64,000 nucleotides of DNA from an uncultured Cytophagales bacterium (GCA_937136415.1 CAKZOK010000105.1:24001-88000), one strand, 5' to 3'; counted from the first letter of the stretch, positions 54,294 through 63,664 are shown. Program-made: numbers and translations. The notes: a model not told the origin generated them from the sequence alone.

Positions 54294-54663
54294 AATAAAA
54301 TGACTTATGACTTTCTAAAAAATTGTTATCCTGTCTAAATTTTGTTTTTTGTGATTACTAAGGAATGAGAAATAAATAAACGGTCATACTACTAAACATT
54401 TTTATTTTGTAACCGTCAATGAGCTTTTCAGCGTCATTGAGGAAGTTCAAATACTAAATCCTCGTTGACGGCAACGCCTCAACGACGATTTAGTCTAGTA
54501 GTATGATAAACAGTACAAGTATTTAGATAAACAACTCATAATTAACATGTTGTATTCGTAATTCGTAATCTTTAATTCGTAATCGTTACTAAAATACTGT
54601 TTTCTGATTAAGAACCGAAATTTAGGTGCTTTTTAGTTTTATAACAAGTATTATTTTTACTCT
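54294..54663. other. Intergenic region with a palindromic element
   Basis: 370 bases. Main content is the element at 54384-54506; the remaining sequence is A/T-rich. Confidence 0.5.
54384..54506. repeat. Palindromic element ending TCATACTACTA
   Basis: TCATACTACTAAAC (54384-54397) and GTCTAGTAGTATGA at the right end (to 54506) are terminal inverted repeats of about 12 matches. Inside are related stems: CGTCAATGAG, GCGTCATTGAGG and CCTCGTTGACGG (reading each other inverted), and TCGTTGA with TCAACGA. Its core is G/C-richer than its surroundings. Confidence 0.65.
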
Positions 54664-55137
54664 TTATCTTTTCTCTTCTGGAATTTGTGTACTCCCATAA
54701 TATCCCACTTCTACAAACTGTAAGGAATAAAACTGTCCTTGCCAGTCTTGCTCATTTTCTGTTTCATGAGAAAGTAAAGACATTCCTCTTTCATAAATAT
54801 GAAAAATACTAAAGATAATTTGTTTTTCTGTTTCTTTGTTTAGATAAATGCTATCCTTCATTTCATTAAAATCCCATGTTCCTTTTTTTCCTTTGAAATA
54901 TTTTGGTGCATTTGTATTGTAGGTTTTGTCTTTTTTGAACTCTACATATTTATCGTGATAAAGCTCATTAGATTCAGTTCCATCTTTTAAATTTTTTCCT
55001 ACTGCTTGATGCAGCTCCCATGTTTTGACAAACATCTCTTCTAAGGTAAGCTCCCTTTTTTCTTTTTGTGTAGAAGAAGTACAAGACAAACAACCAATCA
55101 CAAATACAATAGTATAAAGAAAAGCACTAAATTTCAT
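54664..55137 (-). CDS. Lipoprotein, lipocalin-like
   Basis: 157 residues. Signal peptide with lipobox GCLSC (Cys19), then TSSTQKEKRELTLEEMFVKTWELHQAVGKNLKDGTESNELYHDKYVEFKKDKTY, GTWDFNEMKDSIYLN, IFHIYERGMSLLS. This is the strand series of Bacteroidota lipocalin-like lipoproteins that sense or bind small molecules. No specific role. Single gene. Confidence 0.7.
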   Translation of the reverse strand: MKFSAFLYTIVFVIGCLSCTSSTQKEKRELTLEEMFVKTWELHQAVGKNLKDGTESNELYHDKYVEFKKDKTYNTNAPKYFKGKKGTWDFNEMKDSIYLNKETEKQIIFSIFHIYERGMSLLSHETENEQDWQGQFYSLQFVEVGYYGSTQIPEEKR

Positions 55138-55325
55138 AATATTAGAATTTTGATAAATAGATTTTTAAATACACAATATAGTCTTTTTTACTGACAAAAT
55201 TTCCGATTTTAGCCATTAAAAAACTCAAAAAAATGATTGGAATAAAACTAGCTATCCTTTCTATCAAAATACTAAATGAATCTATTTTCAATATAGAAAA
55301 TTAACAACATAAAATTAATAGCATT

Positions 55326-57158
55326 ATGAGCGTAGAACAAGGCAATTTGTCAGTAAATACGGAAAATATTTTTCCAATTATCAAAAAGTTCCTTTATTCT
55401 GACCACGAAATATTTTTGAGAGAACTTGTAGCAAATGCAGTAGATGCTACTCAAAAACTAAAACACTTATCTTCTTCGGCTGATTTTGATAAAACAGCAA
55501 CTAGCGAAGTAGGTGAGCTAAAAGTAAAAGTTTCTTTTGATAAAGAAGCCAAAACAATTACTGTTAGTGATAATGGAATTGGAATGACTGGCGAAGACAT
55601 CAAAAAATATATCAACCAAATCGCCTTCTCGGGTGCAACAGAATTTGTAGAAAAGTATAAAGATGCGCCAAATAATAAACAAATTATCGGACACTTTGGC
55701 TTAGGTTTTTATTCTGCTTTTATGGTTTCTACAAAAGTAGAAATTATTTCTCGTGCTTTTTCAGCAAAAGAAGACGAAGCAGCACACTGGGAATGTGAAG
55801 GCTCGACTTCTTATGATTTAGAACAAACAACAAAAGCAGAGCGTGGAACTGATATTATTCTTCATGTTGCAGAAGATTCAGAAGAATTTTTGGAGAGCTT
55901 TCGTTTGAAAGGAATTTTGGACAAATACGCCAAATTTTTACCAATTCCGATTGAATTTGAAGGCGAGCAAATCAATGACCCTAGCCCACTTTGGACAAAA
56001 TCTCCTTCTGAACTCAAAGACGAAGATTATTTAGCCTTCTACAAAAAATTATATCCAATGGGCGAAGACCCTCTATTTTGGATTCATTTGAATGTAGATT
56101 ATCCTTTTGAGCTAACAGGAATTTTGTATTTCCCTAAAGTAAAACAAGAGCTTACAGCCTCAAAAGATAAGATTCAATTATATAGCCGTCAGGTATTTAT
56201 TACAGATGAAGTAAAAGAAATTGTACCAGAGTTTCTTACTCTTTTACATGGTGTGATTGATTCTCCAGATATTCCTTTGAATGTTTCGAGAAGTTACTTA
56301 CAAGCCGATGGAAATGTAAAACGTATTAGTAGTTATATCACTAAAAAAGTAGCTGACAAACTACAAGGGCTTTTCAAAAATGACCGTGAAGGTTATGAGA
56401 AAAAATGGGACGATATAGGGCTTTTCGTAAAATTCGGAATGATAACAGATGAAAAATTCTTGGAGAAAGCCGAAAAATTTGCACTCGTCAAAAATGTAGA
56501 TGGCAAATGCTTTACTTTTGATGAATATAATGAAAAAATTGCGCCTACTCAAACCGATAAAGACGGCAAAAAAGTTTGGTTGTATGCAGCCGATGTACAA
56601 AAACAACATACCTTTATTTCTTCGGCTCAAAAGCGTGGTTATGATGTTTTGGTAATGGATTCTATTATCGATTCGCATCTCATTCAGCGTTTGGAAGGAA
56701 AGTTAGAAAATGTTTCTCTTCGTAGAATTGACTCCGAAACGGCAGACAAAATTATCGCAAAAGACGAAGTTTTGGAGGCTGTTTTGTCAGAAGCAGACCA
56801 AACAAAAGTAAAAGAAGTTTTTGAAAAAATTGTTTCTGCAAATCATACCGTAGAAGTGCAGCCAATGCCAACAGATGAAATGCCCGTAACGCTTACACTT
56901 TCGGAGTTTATGCGCCGAATGAAAGAAATGGCAATGTCTGGAGGAGGAGGAATGTACGGAATGAATATGCCAGACCAATACAATGTTATTGTGAATGCAA
57001 ATCATTCTTTAGTACAAAAAATATTAGATACGACAGATGAAGAAACACAAAAACAAATCGCTCAACAGGCGTATGATTTGTCGCTTCTTTCTCAAAATTT
57101 ATTGGAAGGACAAGCACTTTCTAACTTTGTGGAACGCAGTCTGAATTTTATGAAGTAA
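55326..57158 (+). CDS. htpG: Chaperone HtpG (Hsp90)
   Basis: 610 residues. GHKL ATPase domain: FLRELVANAVDATQKLK, SDNGIGMTGEDI, QIIGHFGLGFYSAFMV. Middle domain: PLWTKSPSELKDEDYLAFYKKLYP, LTGILYFPK, SPDIPLNVSRSYLQ. C-terminal dimerisation domain at the end. Slightly short for the family. An ATP-driven dimeric chaperone of the cytoplasm. The MYGMNMPDQ region after a Gly/Met-rich patch is typical of Bacteroidota HtpG. Followed by a terminator. Confidence 0.97.
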   Translation: MSVEQGNLSVNTENIFPIIKKFLYSDHEIFLRELVANAVDATQKLKHLSSSADFDKTATSEVGELKVKVSFDKEAKTITVSDNGIGMTGEDIKKYINQIAFSGATEFVEKYKDAPNNKQIIGHFGLGFYSAFMVSTKVEIISRAFSAKEDEAAHWECEGSTSYDLEQTTKAERGTDIILHVAEDSEEFLESFRLKGILDKYAKFLPIPIEFEGEQINDPSPLWTKSPSELKDEDYLAFYKKLYPMGEDPLFWIHLNVDYPFELTGILYFPKVKQELTASKDKIQLYSRQVFITDEVKEIVPEFLTLLHGVIDSPDIPLNVSRSYLQADGNVKRISSYITKKVADKLQGLFKNDREGYEKKWDDIGLFVKFGMITDEKFLEKAEKFALVKNVDGKCFTFDEYNEKIAPTQTDKDGKKVWLYAADVQKQHTFISSAQKRGYDVLVMDSIIDSHLIQRLEGKLENVSLRRIDSETADKIIAKDEVLEAVLSEADQTKVKEVFEKIVSANHTVEVQPMPTDEMPVTLTLSEFMRRMKEMAMSGGGGMYGMNMPDQYNVIVNANHSLVQKILDTTDEETQKQIAQQAYDLSLLSQNLLEGQALSNFVERSLNFMK

Positions 57159-57204
57159 ATAAAATATCTATTTCAAGTGTTGATACTTGAAACAGATATT
57201 TCAA

Positions 57205-57244
57205 CAAAAAAGCCTTTTCAAATTAATTTTGAAAAGGCTTTTTT
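57205..57244. terminator. Bidirectional intrinsic terminator
   Basis: AAAAAGCCTTTTCAAA pairs with TTTGAAAAGGCTTTTT across TTAAT. It closes htpG and the convergent gene. A second stem (TCTATTTCAAGT with ACTTGAAACAGA, about 57166-57197) precedes it. Confidence 0.85.
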
Positions 57245-57271
57245 GCTATCTGAAAACAAAAGAATCACAAA

Positions 57272-58927
57272 TTATTTATTCTTTGTATTGTTGTAACGAC
57301 GGCGAGAGTTTGGTGTCTTCAAGTCCAAATCTATTGGAGGACGAACATTTGTTCTTGGTCTTCTACGAGATACTTTTTCTTTATTATTCTCATCTCTAAG
57401 ACGAGCCAAACGAGAGCTTTCCTTTTTTTCCTCTTTTTGTTTTTCCTCTTTTGAAGCAACAGATGCTTTGCTACTTTCTTGTAGATTTTGATGTAATTTT
57501 TCGATTACACTCTCTTTTTGAGGCTGTTCTTTATTTTCATTTGGTTTAGTTGTTATTTCATTTGTTGTTTTTTGTTCAACTACCTCTTTTTGTTTTTGTA
57601 CATTCTGCCTTTTGGGTTGTTGCTTTTTATTTTGCTGATTTTTTTCAGTAGATGGCTGGTTTTTTTGTTCATTTTTAGATATTACTTGTTCTTTTTCGAC
57701 AGTCTTTCGAATAGGTCTTTTGTTGCTTCTTGTTTTCCTAGTCGACCTTTTTGGTTTGTTTTGACGGTTTTTCTTAGAATCAGTATTATTTTCTTGAAGT
57801 GTATCAACCAATTTATTTTCATTTGTTTGAACTGCATCAGCCTTCACTTCTTGCTTTGTTTCTACAACATTTTGCTTTTTTTCTGTTTGTTGATGTAGCG
57901 TTTTTTCGTCTTCTTTTTTATCAGAAATAGGTGTTTGCTTTTTGCGTTGAGAAGCCCTAGCAGGAGGGTTTTGCCTTTTTGTATTTGGCAAATTCTTTGT
58001 TTCCTCTTTTTGCGCTTCTATTTTTTTGTCTTGTTGTTTGTTCTTTTTTTCATTTGGGTTTTCTACAACAGGTTTTTGCCTTTTTTTAGGATTAAAATTA
58101 TTTTTTCGTTCTACTTTTTCTTTAAAATTCTGTTTGTTTTCATTTACAGAATCAACAAATGCTTCTTTCGATTTTGTTTTTTTGGGCTGTTTCTTTTTAC
58201 CCACATTTTCCATAGCAATTCTTGCTCGTTCGGAACGAGCAGCTTTTTTGATTTGTTCTTTCGAAAGCTGTGGAGTATCTTCTTTTTGACTGCTTCTATT
58301 TTTGGTATTTTTCTTAAATTTGGAATCTGTTAGGCTTTCTCTTTTATCCCTACGCTCTACTCTATCCATCAAATTAGCAGGAGTTTTAGGAATTTTATAC
58401 TGGCTTTTTGTTCCTTTAGAAGCATGAACTTTTGGGTCATAATCAGCTATTTTTTCAGCCGTAATTTTGATACCACTCGGTTTGCTATTTTGGTCATAAT
58501 GATAACGAATAACATACTCATTGAGAGATTGATAAGTTTGAATATTCTCTCTGATATAAAAACCAATAATACCACGATAAATTTTTCCTTTTTCACAGTT
58601 TTTCTGTAAAATTTTGTCATCTATAATAGCAGAACTACAATTTGTACAGAAATGATTTTCTGCCGAAATAATAATTTGAGGGAGCGTATTGGTTGCACAA
58701 ACAAATGTAACTACCTTTTTTTCTGTTTCAGATTCACATCTAGGACAAGTAGAGGTTTGTTTGATACGCTGTGTGCTATATAAATTTTGAACATGCCCTT
58801 GGAAAAGAGTCAGGTTTGTTTTGTCTGCAAATGTTTTTATTTCTTCTTTGCATTCTTCTTCGCTTAGTGAGGTCAGATTTTTCGCTGTTCCACCCAAACC
58901 AACGAGTTTGCGTAGCCAATTTATCAT
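57272..58927 (-). CDS. Zinc-ribbon protein with long basic disordered tail
   Basis: 551 residues. Residues 61-97 have Cys61-x-x-Cys64 and Cys94-x-x-Cys97, a four-cysteine zinc ribbon, followed by a strand-rich core to about 160. From about residue 190 to the end the sequence is low-complexity, rich in Lys, Gln, Asn and Glu, with repeated KK-x-Q/N-x-K motifs, and ends RRPRTNVRPPIDLDLK...RRYNNTKNK. It resembles a nucleic-acid-binding or condensate-forming tail. No family is recognised. The frame is open over its whole length, so the tail is genuine coding sequence. It is a single gene. Confidence 0.7.
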   Translation of the reverse strand: MINWLRKLVGLGGTAKNLTSLSEEECKEEIKTFADKTNLTLFQGHVQNLYSTQRIKQTSTCPRCESETEKKVVTFVCATNTLPQIIISAENHFCTNCSSAIIDDKILQKNCEKGKIYRGIIGFYIRENIQTYQSLNEYVIRYHYDQNSKPSGIKITAEKIADYDPKVHASKGTKSQYKIPKTPANLMDRVERRDKRESLTDSKFKKNTKNRSSQKEDTPQLSKEQIKKAARSERARIAMENVGKKKQPKKTKSKEAFVDSVNENKQNFKEKVERKNNFNPKKRQKPVVENPNEKKNKQQDKKIEAQKEETKNLPNTKRQNPPARASQRKKQTPISDKKEDEKTLHQQTEKKQNVVETKQEVKADAVQTNENKLVDTLQENNTDSKKNRQNKPKRSTRKTRSNKRPIRKTVEKEQVISKNEQKNQPSTEKNQQNKKQQPKRQNVQKQKEVVEQKTTNEITTKPNENKEQPQKESVIEKLHQNLQESSKASVASKEEKQKEEKKESSRLARLRDENNKEKVSRRRPRTNVRPPIDLDLKTPNSRRRYNNTKNK

Positions 58928-59545
58928 AATTACGTGTTTTTTTAATCAAAGATAAGATGTATTATCATTGATATAATAGTTTTAAAAATGTATCCAGAGG
59001 ATAAAGAACAATTATGAATATAAAATATTGCTCCTAATAGAAAAATGATAGAAAAATAAAAATTGTCTTGGAATAGTTTCTGATTTACTCTTCAATGAAT
59101 TCTGATATAAAATTCTTTACTGTAATTCTCTTTTTTTAAAATCTTGTTTTTAATATTAGAGTATAAAATATTGTATTTTACTATTCTACTTTCCAAATTT
59201 TCTATTGTAGTTCTAATGTTCTAGATATGTATTAATTTGATGTTGTCAAAACTTAGAAATAGTATTTATTTTCTTTTTTTTAATTAAATATTGACTCATT
59301 ACTATCCTAAAATTTGTGCAAAGTTCGTTAAAATTTTCGATTTAACATTCAATTATCATGAAGAATACGAATTTTTTATTGTATTTCAAACATTTTTTTT
59401 ACAAAAAAACTAATCTAGTCATAATTTTTTGAAAAGAAACAATTATTTTTTTATAAAATACAAATCATAATTTTTTCATTAAATTAATTAAACTTGACTT
59501 CACTAAATTTTATCATTGATTTTTCACACAAACAAGACCCATTTT
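58928..59545. other. Long A/T-rich intergenic region, nothing recognised
   Basis: About 620 bases between divergent genes. Very A/T-rich, no repeat, terminator, tRNA or plausible reading frame. It must contain the promoters of both genes. Confidence 0.4.
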
Positions 59546-59980
59546 ATGAACACCAACACACTACCTAATGAAGGAAAATTAAACGAAAATGACGAATATC
59601 GTCTAATTTTTTCCTACTCTCAAGAACAAGTAAACAAATTTGCAGAAATAACAGGCGATAATAATCCTTTACATCTCAATGAAAACTATGCAGCAAGCAC
59701 AATGTTTAAACGTCCGATTATGCATGGTTTTTTGGGAGGAAGTATTTTTTCAAGAATTTTTGGGACACTTTTTCCAGGAGAAGGTACAATTTATATGAAT
59801 CAAACGATGAGTTTTATGCGTCCTATGTTTGTTGATACAAATTATGAAGCCATCACAACAATCGTAGAAATAAATAGAAATAAGCACAGTGCAACAGTAA
59901 AAACGCAAGTCAAAAACAAAATAACAGGAAAAATAACTATCAGTGGAGAAGCAGTGATTATCAACCCAAATAGATTATAA
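59546..59980 (+). CDS. MaoC-like (R)-specific enoyl hydratase
   Basis: 144 residues from the ATG at 59546. The frame from TTG 59516 adds 10 residues outside the family. The hot-dog hydratase motif is EITGDNNPLHLNENYA with Asp38 and His43, followed by MHGFLGGSIFSRIFGTLFPGEGTIY and MSFMRPMFVDTNY. It hydrates 2-enoyl thioesters to (R)-3-hydroxyacyl forms, as in PhaJ, for fatty-acid or storage metabolism. No phaC is nearby, so the pathway is not clear. Confidence 0.9.
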   Translation: MNTNTLPNEGKLNENDEYRLIFSYSQEQVNKFAEITGDNNPLHLNENYAASTMFKRPIMHGFLGGSIFSRIFGTLFPGEGTIYMNQTMSFMRPMFVDTNYEAITTIVEINRNKHSATVKTQVKNKITGKITISGEAVIINPNRL

Positions 59981-60012
59981 AAAACCTAAAATCATCGATT
60001 AATATTTATATT

Positions 60013-60131
60013 GAAGTTGTTTGCTTTTTATTAAATTAAGCCTAAAAAACCGATGTGTGTTCATTTCCTTAGAAGTCTTTTCGTTCAGTTCTAGGAAACT
60101 GAACACACAATTTAAAAGTTTAAACAACTTC
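60013..60131. repeat. GAAGTTGTTT-family palindromic element, copy 2
   Basis: GAAGTTGTTT (60013-60022) and its inverted AAACAACTTC (60122-60131) form the ends. Inside, TGTGTGTTCATTTCCTTAGAA (split by one indel) pairs with TTCTAGGAAACTGAACACACA as a stem of about 20 bases. It ends one base before the stop codon of the next minus-strand gene and could serve as its terminator. Confidence 0.75.
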
Positions 60132-60132
60132 T

Positions 60133-61080
60133 TTATTTAGTAGCTTCAAACTTCTTTTTCAAATTGGTAAGCATTTCTTTTGTTGTGCTTTCCATATCAT
60201 ACTCATGTTGCCAATTCCAATCTTTTCTTGCTGCCTCATCAATCACAGAATCCGACCATGAATCAGCAATGGATTGTCTTAATTCATCTATTTTATAACC
60301 CATTTCCAAATTTGGAGCGTGTTTTTTTATTTCATTATATAATTCTTTTGGTGTACAATCAAAAGCATTTAGGTTATATCCTTCATGAGTAGATAAGTTT
60401 TCTTTTGGAGCGTCCATAAGCTCTAAAGTTGCACGCACAGCATCGGGCATATACATCATAGGAAGACGAGTATTTTCTGATAAAAAACAATCAAAATGAG
60501 TTTCTTCAATCGCCTTATAAAAAATATCAACTGCATAATCGGTTGTTCCTCCACCTGGAAGAGTTTTGTAACTAATAAGCCCTGGATAACGCAAAGAGCG
60601 CACATCTACTCCATATTTATTAAAATAATATTCACACCATTGCTCTCCTGCTCGCTTGCTAATTCCATAAATAGTTGATGGGTTCATTGAAGTATATTGA
60701 GGTGCAGGCGAAGGTGTAGTTGTTCCAAAAACAGCTATCGAACTTGGATAATAGACTTTTTTGAGCTTCTCATGACGAGCAATTTCTAATACGTTCAAAA
60801 GCCCATTCATATTAATATTCCACGTCTGAATTGGATTTTCTTCTCCTTTGGCAGAAAGAATTGCTGCTAGATGATAAATTTGTGTAATCTTATATTTTTT
60901 TACAATCGTAGCAAGTGCATCATTGTCCAATACATTAAGGATTTCAAAGATAGCATTTTCTTCTTGTGGCTTTCTTATATCAGAAGTAATGACGGCATCT
61001 TGCCCATATTTGGTTTGTAAGGCTGCTGAAAGTTCCGTTCCTAATTGTCCATTTGCACCTATAATGAGTATTTTTTCCAT
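60133..61080 (-). CDS. NAD-dependent epimerase, L-threonine 3-dehydrogenase type
   Basis: 315 residues. Rossmann loop GANGQLG (8-14), YHLAAILSAKGEENP, SSIAVFG (Ser113-Ser114), catalytic Tyr138 and Lys142 (STIYGISKRAG), then YPGLIS, GGGTTDYAVDIFY and LPMMYMPDA. This set, including the TTDYAVDIFY and ARKDWNWQHEYD segments, fits the short-chain L-threonine 3-dehydrogenase group, which oxidises threonine to 2-amino-3-oxobutanoate. The partner kbl (CoA ligase) is not adjacent. A structured leader lies upstream at 61161-61221. Confidence 0.9.
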   Translation of the reverse strand: MEKILIIGANGQLGTELSAALQTKYGQDAVITSDIRKPQEENAIFEILNVLDNDALATIVKKYKITQIYHLAAILSAKGEENPIQTWNINMNGLLNVLEIARHEKLKKVYYPSSIAVFGTTTPSPAPQYTSMNPSTIYGISKRAGEQWCEYYFNKYGVDVRSLRYPGLISYKTLPGGGTTDYAVDIFYKAIEETHFDCFLSENTRLPMMYMPDAVRATLELMDAPKENLSTHEGYNLNAFDCTPKELYNEIKKHAPNLEMGYKIDELRQSIADSWSDSVIDEAARKDWNWQHEYDMESTTKEMLTNLKKKFEATK

Positions 61081-61160
61081 TGTGTGTTAATTTTATTTTT
61101 TGGTTAAAGAACAAAAAGTCATCAAAATAAAAACACATACTACAAAATATTTTGGCTTTG

Positions 61161-61237
61161 CCCTCCCCCAATTCCTTTAAAAAAAGGAAGCAATACCTAG
61201 AAGGATTGCTTACAGTGAGGGTTTCACTGCTTAGAGA
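61161..61237. promoter_or_regulatory. Possible structured RNA or three-way junction
   Basis: CCCTC (61161) and GAGGG (61217) enclose two stems, TTCCTTT/AAAGGAA and GCAATaCC/GGATTGC. A competing stem, CAGTGA/TCACTG, shares the GAGGG bases, so alternative folds are possible. It lies upstream of the threonine dehydrogenase-like gene (minus strand). It could be a small RNA, a leader regulator or another repeat. Confidence 0.3.
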
Positions 61238-61390
61238 AGAGAGCATTTTTATTTAATAGTATGATACAAATATTAAATTATGGATAGATTATTCATAATT
61301 ATTGACTCCTAATTGTCCTAAAATCTTTAAAAAAATGTTGTATTGGTTTATTTTTATACAAAATAGGCTAATAAAAAATCAATTACAAAA

Positions 61391-61427
61391 CAAAAAAGGC
61401 TTTTCTATTTGATAGAAAAGCCTTTTT
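61391..61427. terminator. Intrinsic terminator
   Basis: AAAAAAGGCTTTTCTAT pairs with ATAGAAAAGCCTTTTT around a short loop, oriented to close the minus-strand gene ending at 61478. Confidence 0.8.
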
Positions 61428-61477
61428 AAGATTTTTTGAAAAAAATTGTATTCTCTTTTTCAAAAATCAACCTCATG

Positions 61478-62242
61478 TTATTCAATTTCTTTAAGTGTAA
61501 CAAAATTATTTTCATAATTTTGAGAAAATAAAATTGACTTTTCGCCTCCCATAATATTATTTATTTGATTAAAATCAATTTGGTAAGGAGATGAAAAAAA
61601 ATCATTCAAATCAATTTTTAAAATAATTTTTTTATTTTCTTTTGTACTAAAAATTCCATTTTCATTAACAGTATCAAAACTCAAACTTACTTTTTTATAA
61701 TTTTGATTTTGTCCAATATGAAAAACTAATGGAATAGAAATTCTTGGATTGGAGTCATTATTATAATATTTTCCTTCCATTACAACAAATTTGTAGCCTG
61801 TATTCCAATCCCATGCCATACTATTGCTAATATCCAAATCACCAAAATTATCCAAAGAGGTATTTGTGATAGAATCTATACCAATAGAAAAATTTATTTT
61901 ATTAAACTCTCCTTTTTTTACCAAAATTTCTCTTTCAAAAGTGTTTTTTTCTCTATTTGCTGAAAACAAATAATATGAATTTTCTACTTTAAAAACTTCA
62001 TTTGTAGAAATTGATTCAAACTCAAAATTGCTTAAATACAATTTAAAATTTTCTAATAAATACCTTTGTTCTAAATCATTTTGATACTCTTGTAATAGAT
62101 TTAGGTCTTTATTGCCTACAAAAAACTGAAGTGCTAAAGTTATTTTTTCAGTTTCATCTTTTTTTTTATCTTCCTTTTCAGAACATGAGAAGAAGAAAAT
62201 TAAAAGAATAAATAAGGGCAAAGAATAGAGTATTTTTTTCAT
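61478..62242 (-). CDS. MbnP-like lipoprotein
   Basis: 254 residues. Lipobox FFSC (Cys20), acidic linker, then LALQFFVGNKDLNL, LENFKLYLSNFEFES, SYYLFSANRE, INFSIGIDSITN and AWDWNTGYKFVVMEG (143-157). This is the MbnP/copper-handling signature I know from Bacteroidota (PF20243). MbnP-type proteins bind copper in the periplasm. The next gene ends 3 bases before this one starts and the barrel gene is 30 bases further up, so the three look like one operon. Confidence 0.85.
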   Translation of the reverse strand: MKKILYSLPLFILLIFFFSCSEKEDKKKDETEKITLALQFFVGNKDLNLLQEYQNDLEQRYLLENFKLYLSNFEFESISTNEVFKVENSYYLFSANREKNTFEREILVKKGEFNKINFSIGIDSITNTSLDNFGDLDISNSMAWDWNTGYKFVVMEGKYYNNDSNPRISIPLVFHIGQNQNYKKVSLSFDTVNENGIFSTKENKKIILKIDLNDFFSSPYQIDFNQINNIMGGEKSILFSQNYENNFVTLKEIE

Positions 62243-62244
62243 AA

Positions 62245-62733
62245 TTATTCTTTTTTGCTTCTATATTGGTCTAATTTTTTTTGTGCTGTATCTTTAATTT
62301 TGCCTTGCATAAAAGAAGTCCAGCCAAATATTTTACCAGACATTCCTAATGCCATTCCAGCCCATTTCCACAAATCAAAATCATCAGTATGACGCACAAT
62401 TTTTCCATTTTCAAACTCAAAAATGGCTTTTATTTTATTATGAACTATATTACCCGTTTTGCTAAATGGATAAATTGCCTCCCAAGAAGCAGCTCCCAAA
62501 TTACCAGTTACCTCAATATCTGAAAATGAAATCTTCAAATTTACAGCATTTTCTAATAGCATTCGCCACATATCTTTGGCTTCTTCTCCTTTCAAATTTT
62601 TGAAAGCTGGGTCATTAAACACAATGTCATCAGTATAACACTTTGCCATTTTTTCAGCATCTTTATTCATAAATGCAGTATAAAAATCAATGATTAATTG
62701 TTTTTTCTCTTCTTTAGAACTCATAATTAACAA
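62245..62733 (-). CDS. NTF2/SnoaL-like protein
   Basis: 162 residues. KKQLIIDFYTAFMNKDAEKMAKCYTDDIVFNDPAFKNLKGEEAKDMWRMLLENAVNLKISFSDIEVTGNLGAASWEAIYPFSKTGNIVHNKIKAIFEFENGKIVRHTDDFDLWKWAG is the family's clear pattern: alpha helices, then a long curved sheet with D-x-F. Such proteins bind or isomerise small hydrophobic molecules. It shares an operon with the MbnP-like and barrel genes. Confidence 0.88.
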   Translation of the reverse strand: MLIMSSKEEKKQLIIDFYTAFMNKDAEKMAKCYTDDIVFNDPAFKNLKGEEAKDMWRMLLENAVNLKISFSDIEVTGNLGAASWEAIYPFSKTGNIVHNKIKAIFEFENGKIVRHTDDFDLWKWAGMALGMSGKIFGWTSFMQGKIKDTAQKKLDQYRSKKE

Positions 62734-62765
62734 TAAAATTCAGAGTATAAATTATATATTTTTTA

Positions 62766-63503
62766 TTAAAATGCAAATAAAGTAATTCCAATCGTAATTG
62801 GTCTTCCTCCATTACAATCGCAATCTAGCTTATCTTTTTGAAATAATGAATTAAATCCATAATAACCAAATAAATAAAAACTTCCATAACCAATACGTGC
62901 TAAAGCACCATAACGCACCTTCGAAACGAAAAAATTATTTTTGGTTTTATCTATAAAATTAGCTCCATCATCTTTATATCTTACTTTAGTAGCTCCTGAA
63001 ACAGGAATACCAACCTTCCCTCCCAAAGCAAAACGAAGCCCTTTTTTGGTAGGATTTGGAATATAATGAAGCTCTAAAGGAATATCTATATAAGTTACCG
63101 AAAATTTACTTTTTATAATTTTATCTTTTTCAAGCTCATAAAATCCTACCTTGTCTTCTCCTAGTACATTTTTTCCTCTAAAAAGACTTACATCATTTTT
63201 AAATATATAATTATCTACAGCTAATGAAACCCCAGGTAAAAATTTTAGTTTTTTGTTCAAATCTATATTGCCCAAATAGGATAAATTAAATGACCAAGAC
63301 CCCCAAACTTTCAAGTTCATTGGTTTAGGCGTATCAAATAAAGTGCTTACTCCAAAATCCATAATAAAATATCCTGGAATAATTTCATCTCGAGTACTGA
63401 TTATGTTTTTATCTTTATCGATACGCATATCTTGAGAAAAAACACTAGAAATAGAATATAAAAAAGCAAATAGAAAAAGAATACAAGCAAAAAATTTGTT
63501 CAT
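62766..63503 (-). CDS. Outer-membrane beta-barrel protein (PorT-like)
   Basis: 245 residues from the ATG at 63503. A frame from further up exists, but only the ATG gives a normal signal peptide (MNKFFACILFLFAFLYSISSVFSQ in parts). Strands such as KVWGSWSFNLSYLG, KLKFLPGVSLAVDNYIF, FSVTYIDIPLELHYIP and KVRYGALARIGYGSFYLFGYYG end in ITIGITLFAF, a C-terminal aromatic typical of a barrel. It probably works with the following NTF2-like and MbnP-like genes. Confidence 0.8.
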   Translation of the reverse strand: MNKFFACILFLFAFLYSISSVFSQDMRIDKDKNIISTRDEIIPGYFIMDFGVSTLFDTPKPMNLKVWGSWSFNLSYLGNIDLNKKLKFLPGVSLAVDNYIFKNDVSLFRGKNVLGEDKVGFYELEKDKIIKSKFSVTYIDIPLELHYIPNPTKKGLRFALGGKVGIPVSGATKVRYKDDGANFIDKTKNNFFVSKVRYGALARIGYGSFYLFGYYGFNSLFQKDKLDCDCNGGRPITIGITLFAF

Positions 63504-63664
63504 AACTAAAAAATTAAGAAATATAAAACAGAGTTGTAAAAACAATGCAAGATAAAAATAATCTTACTTCAAGAGATAACTCAATTTATAGTAACAAGTT
63601 TAGAAGCAATAAAAATAAATCTATGAAATGAACAGAATTAATTTGAATTATAAAAATTCAAAAG

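Larger units (their letters stand above)
61081..61477. other. Intergenic region with three-stem structure and terminator
   Basis: 397 bases between two minus-strand genes: a folded element at 61161-61221, then A/T-rich sequence and a terminator at 61391-61427. Confidence 0.5.

Noticed and set aside
57518..58609. Phe/Leu-rich plus-strand frames opposite the zinc-ribbon protein
   Set aside because: They are shadows of the Lys-rich tail codons and do not look like real membrane proteins.
59516..59545. Upstream TTG start of the MaoC gene
   Set aside because: The ATG at 59546 fits the family N-terminus; the extra residues do not.
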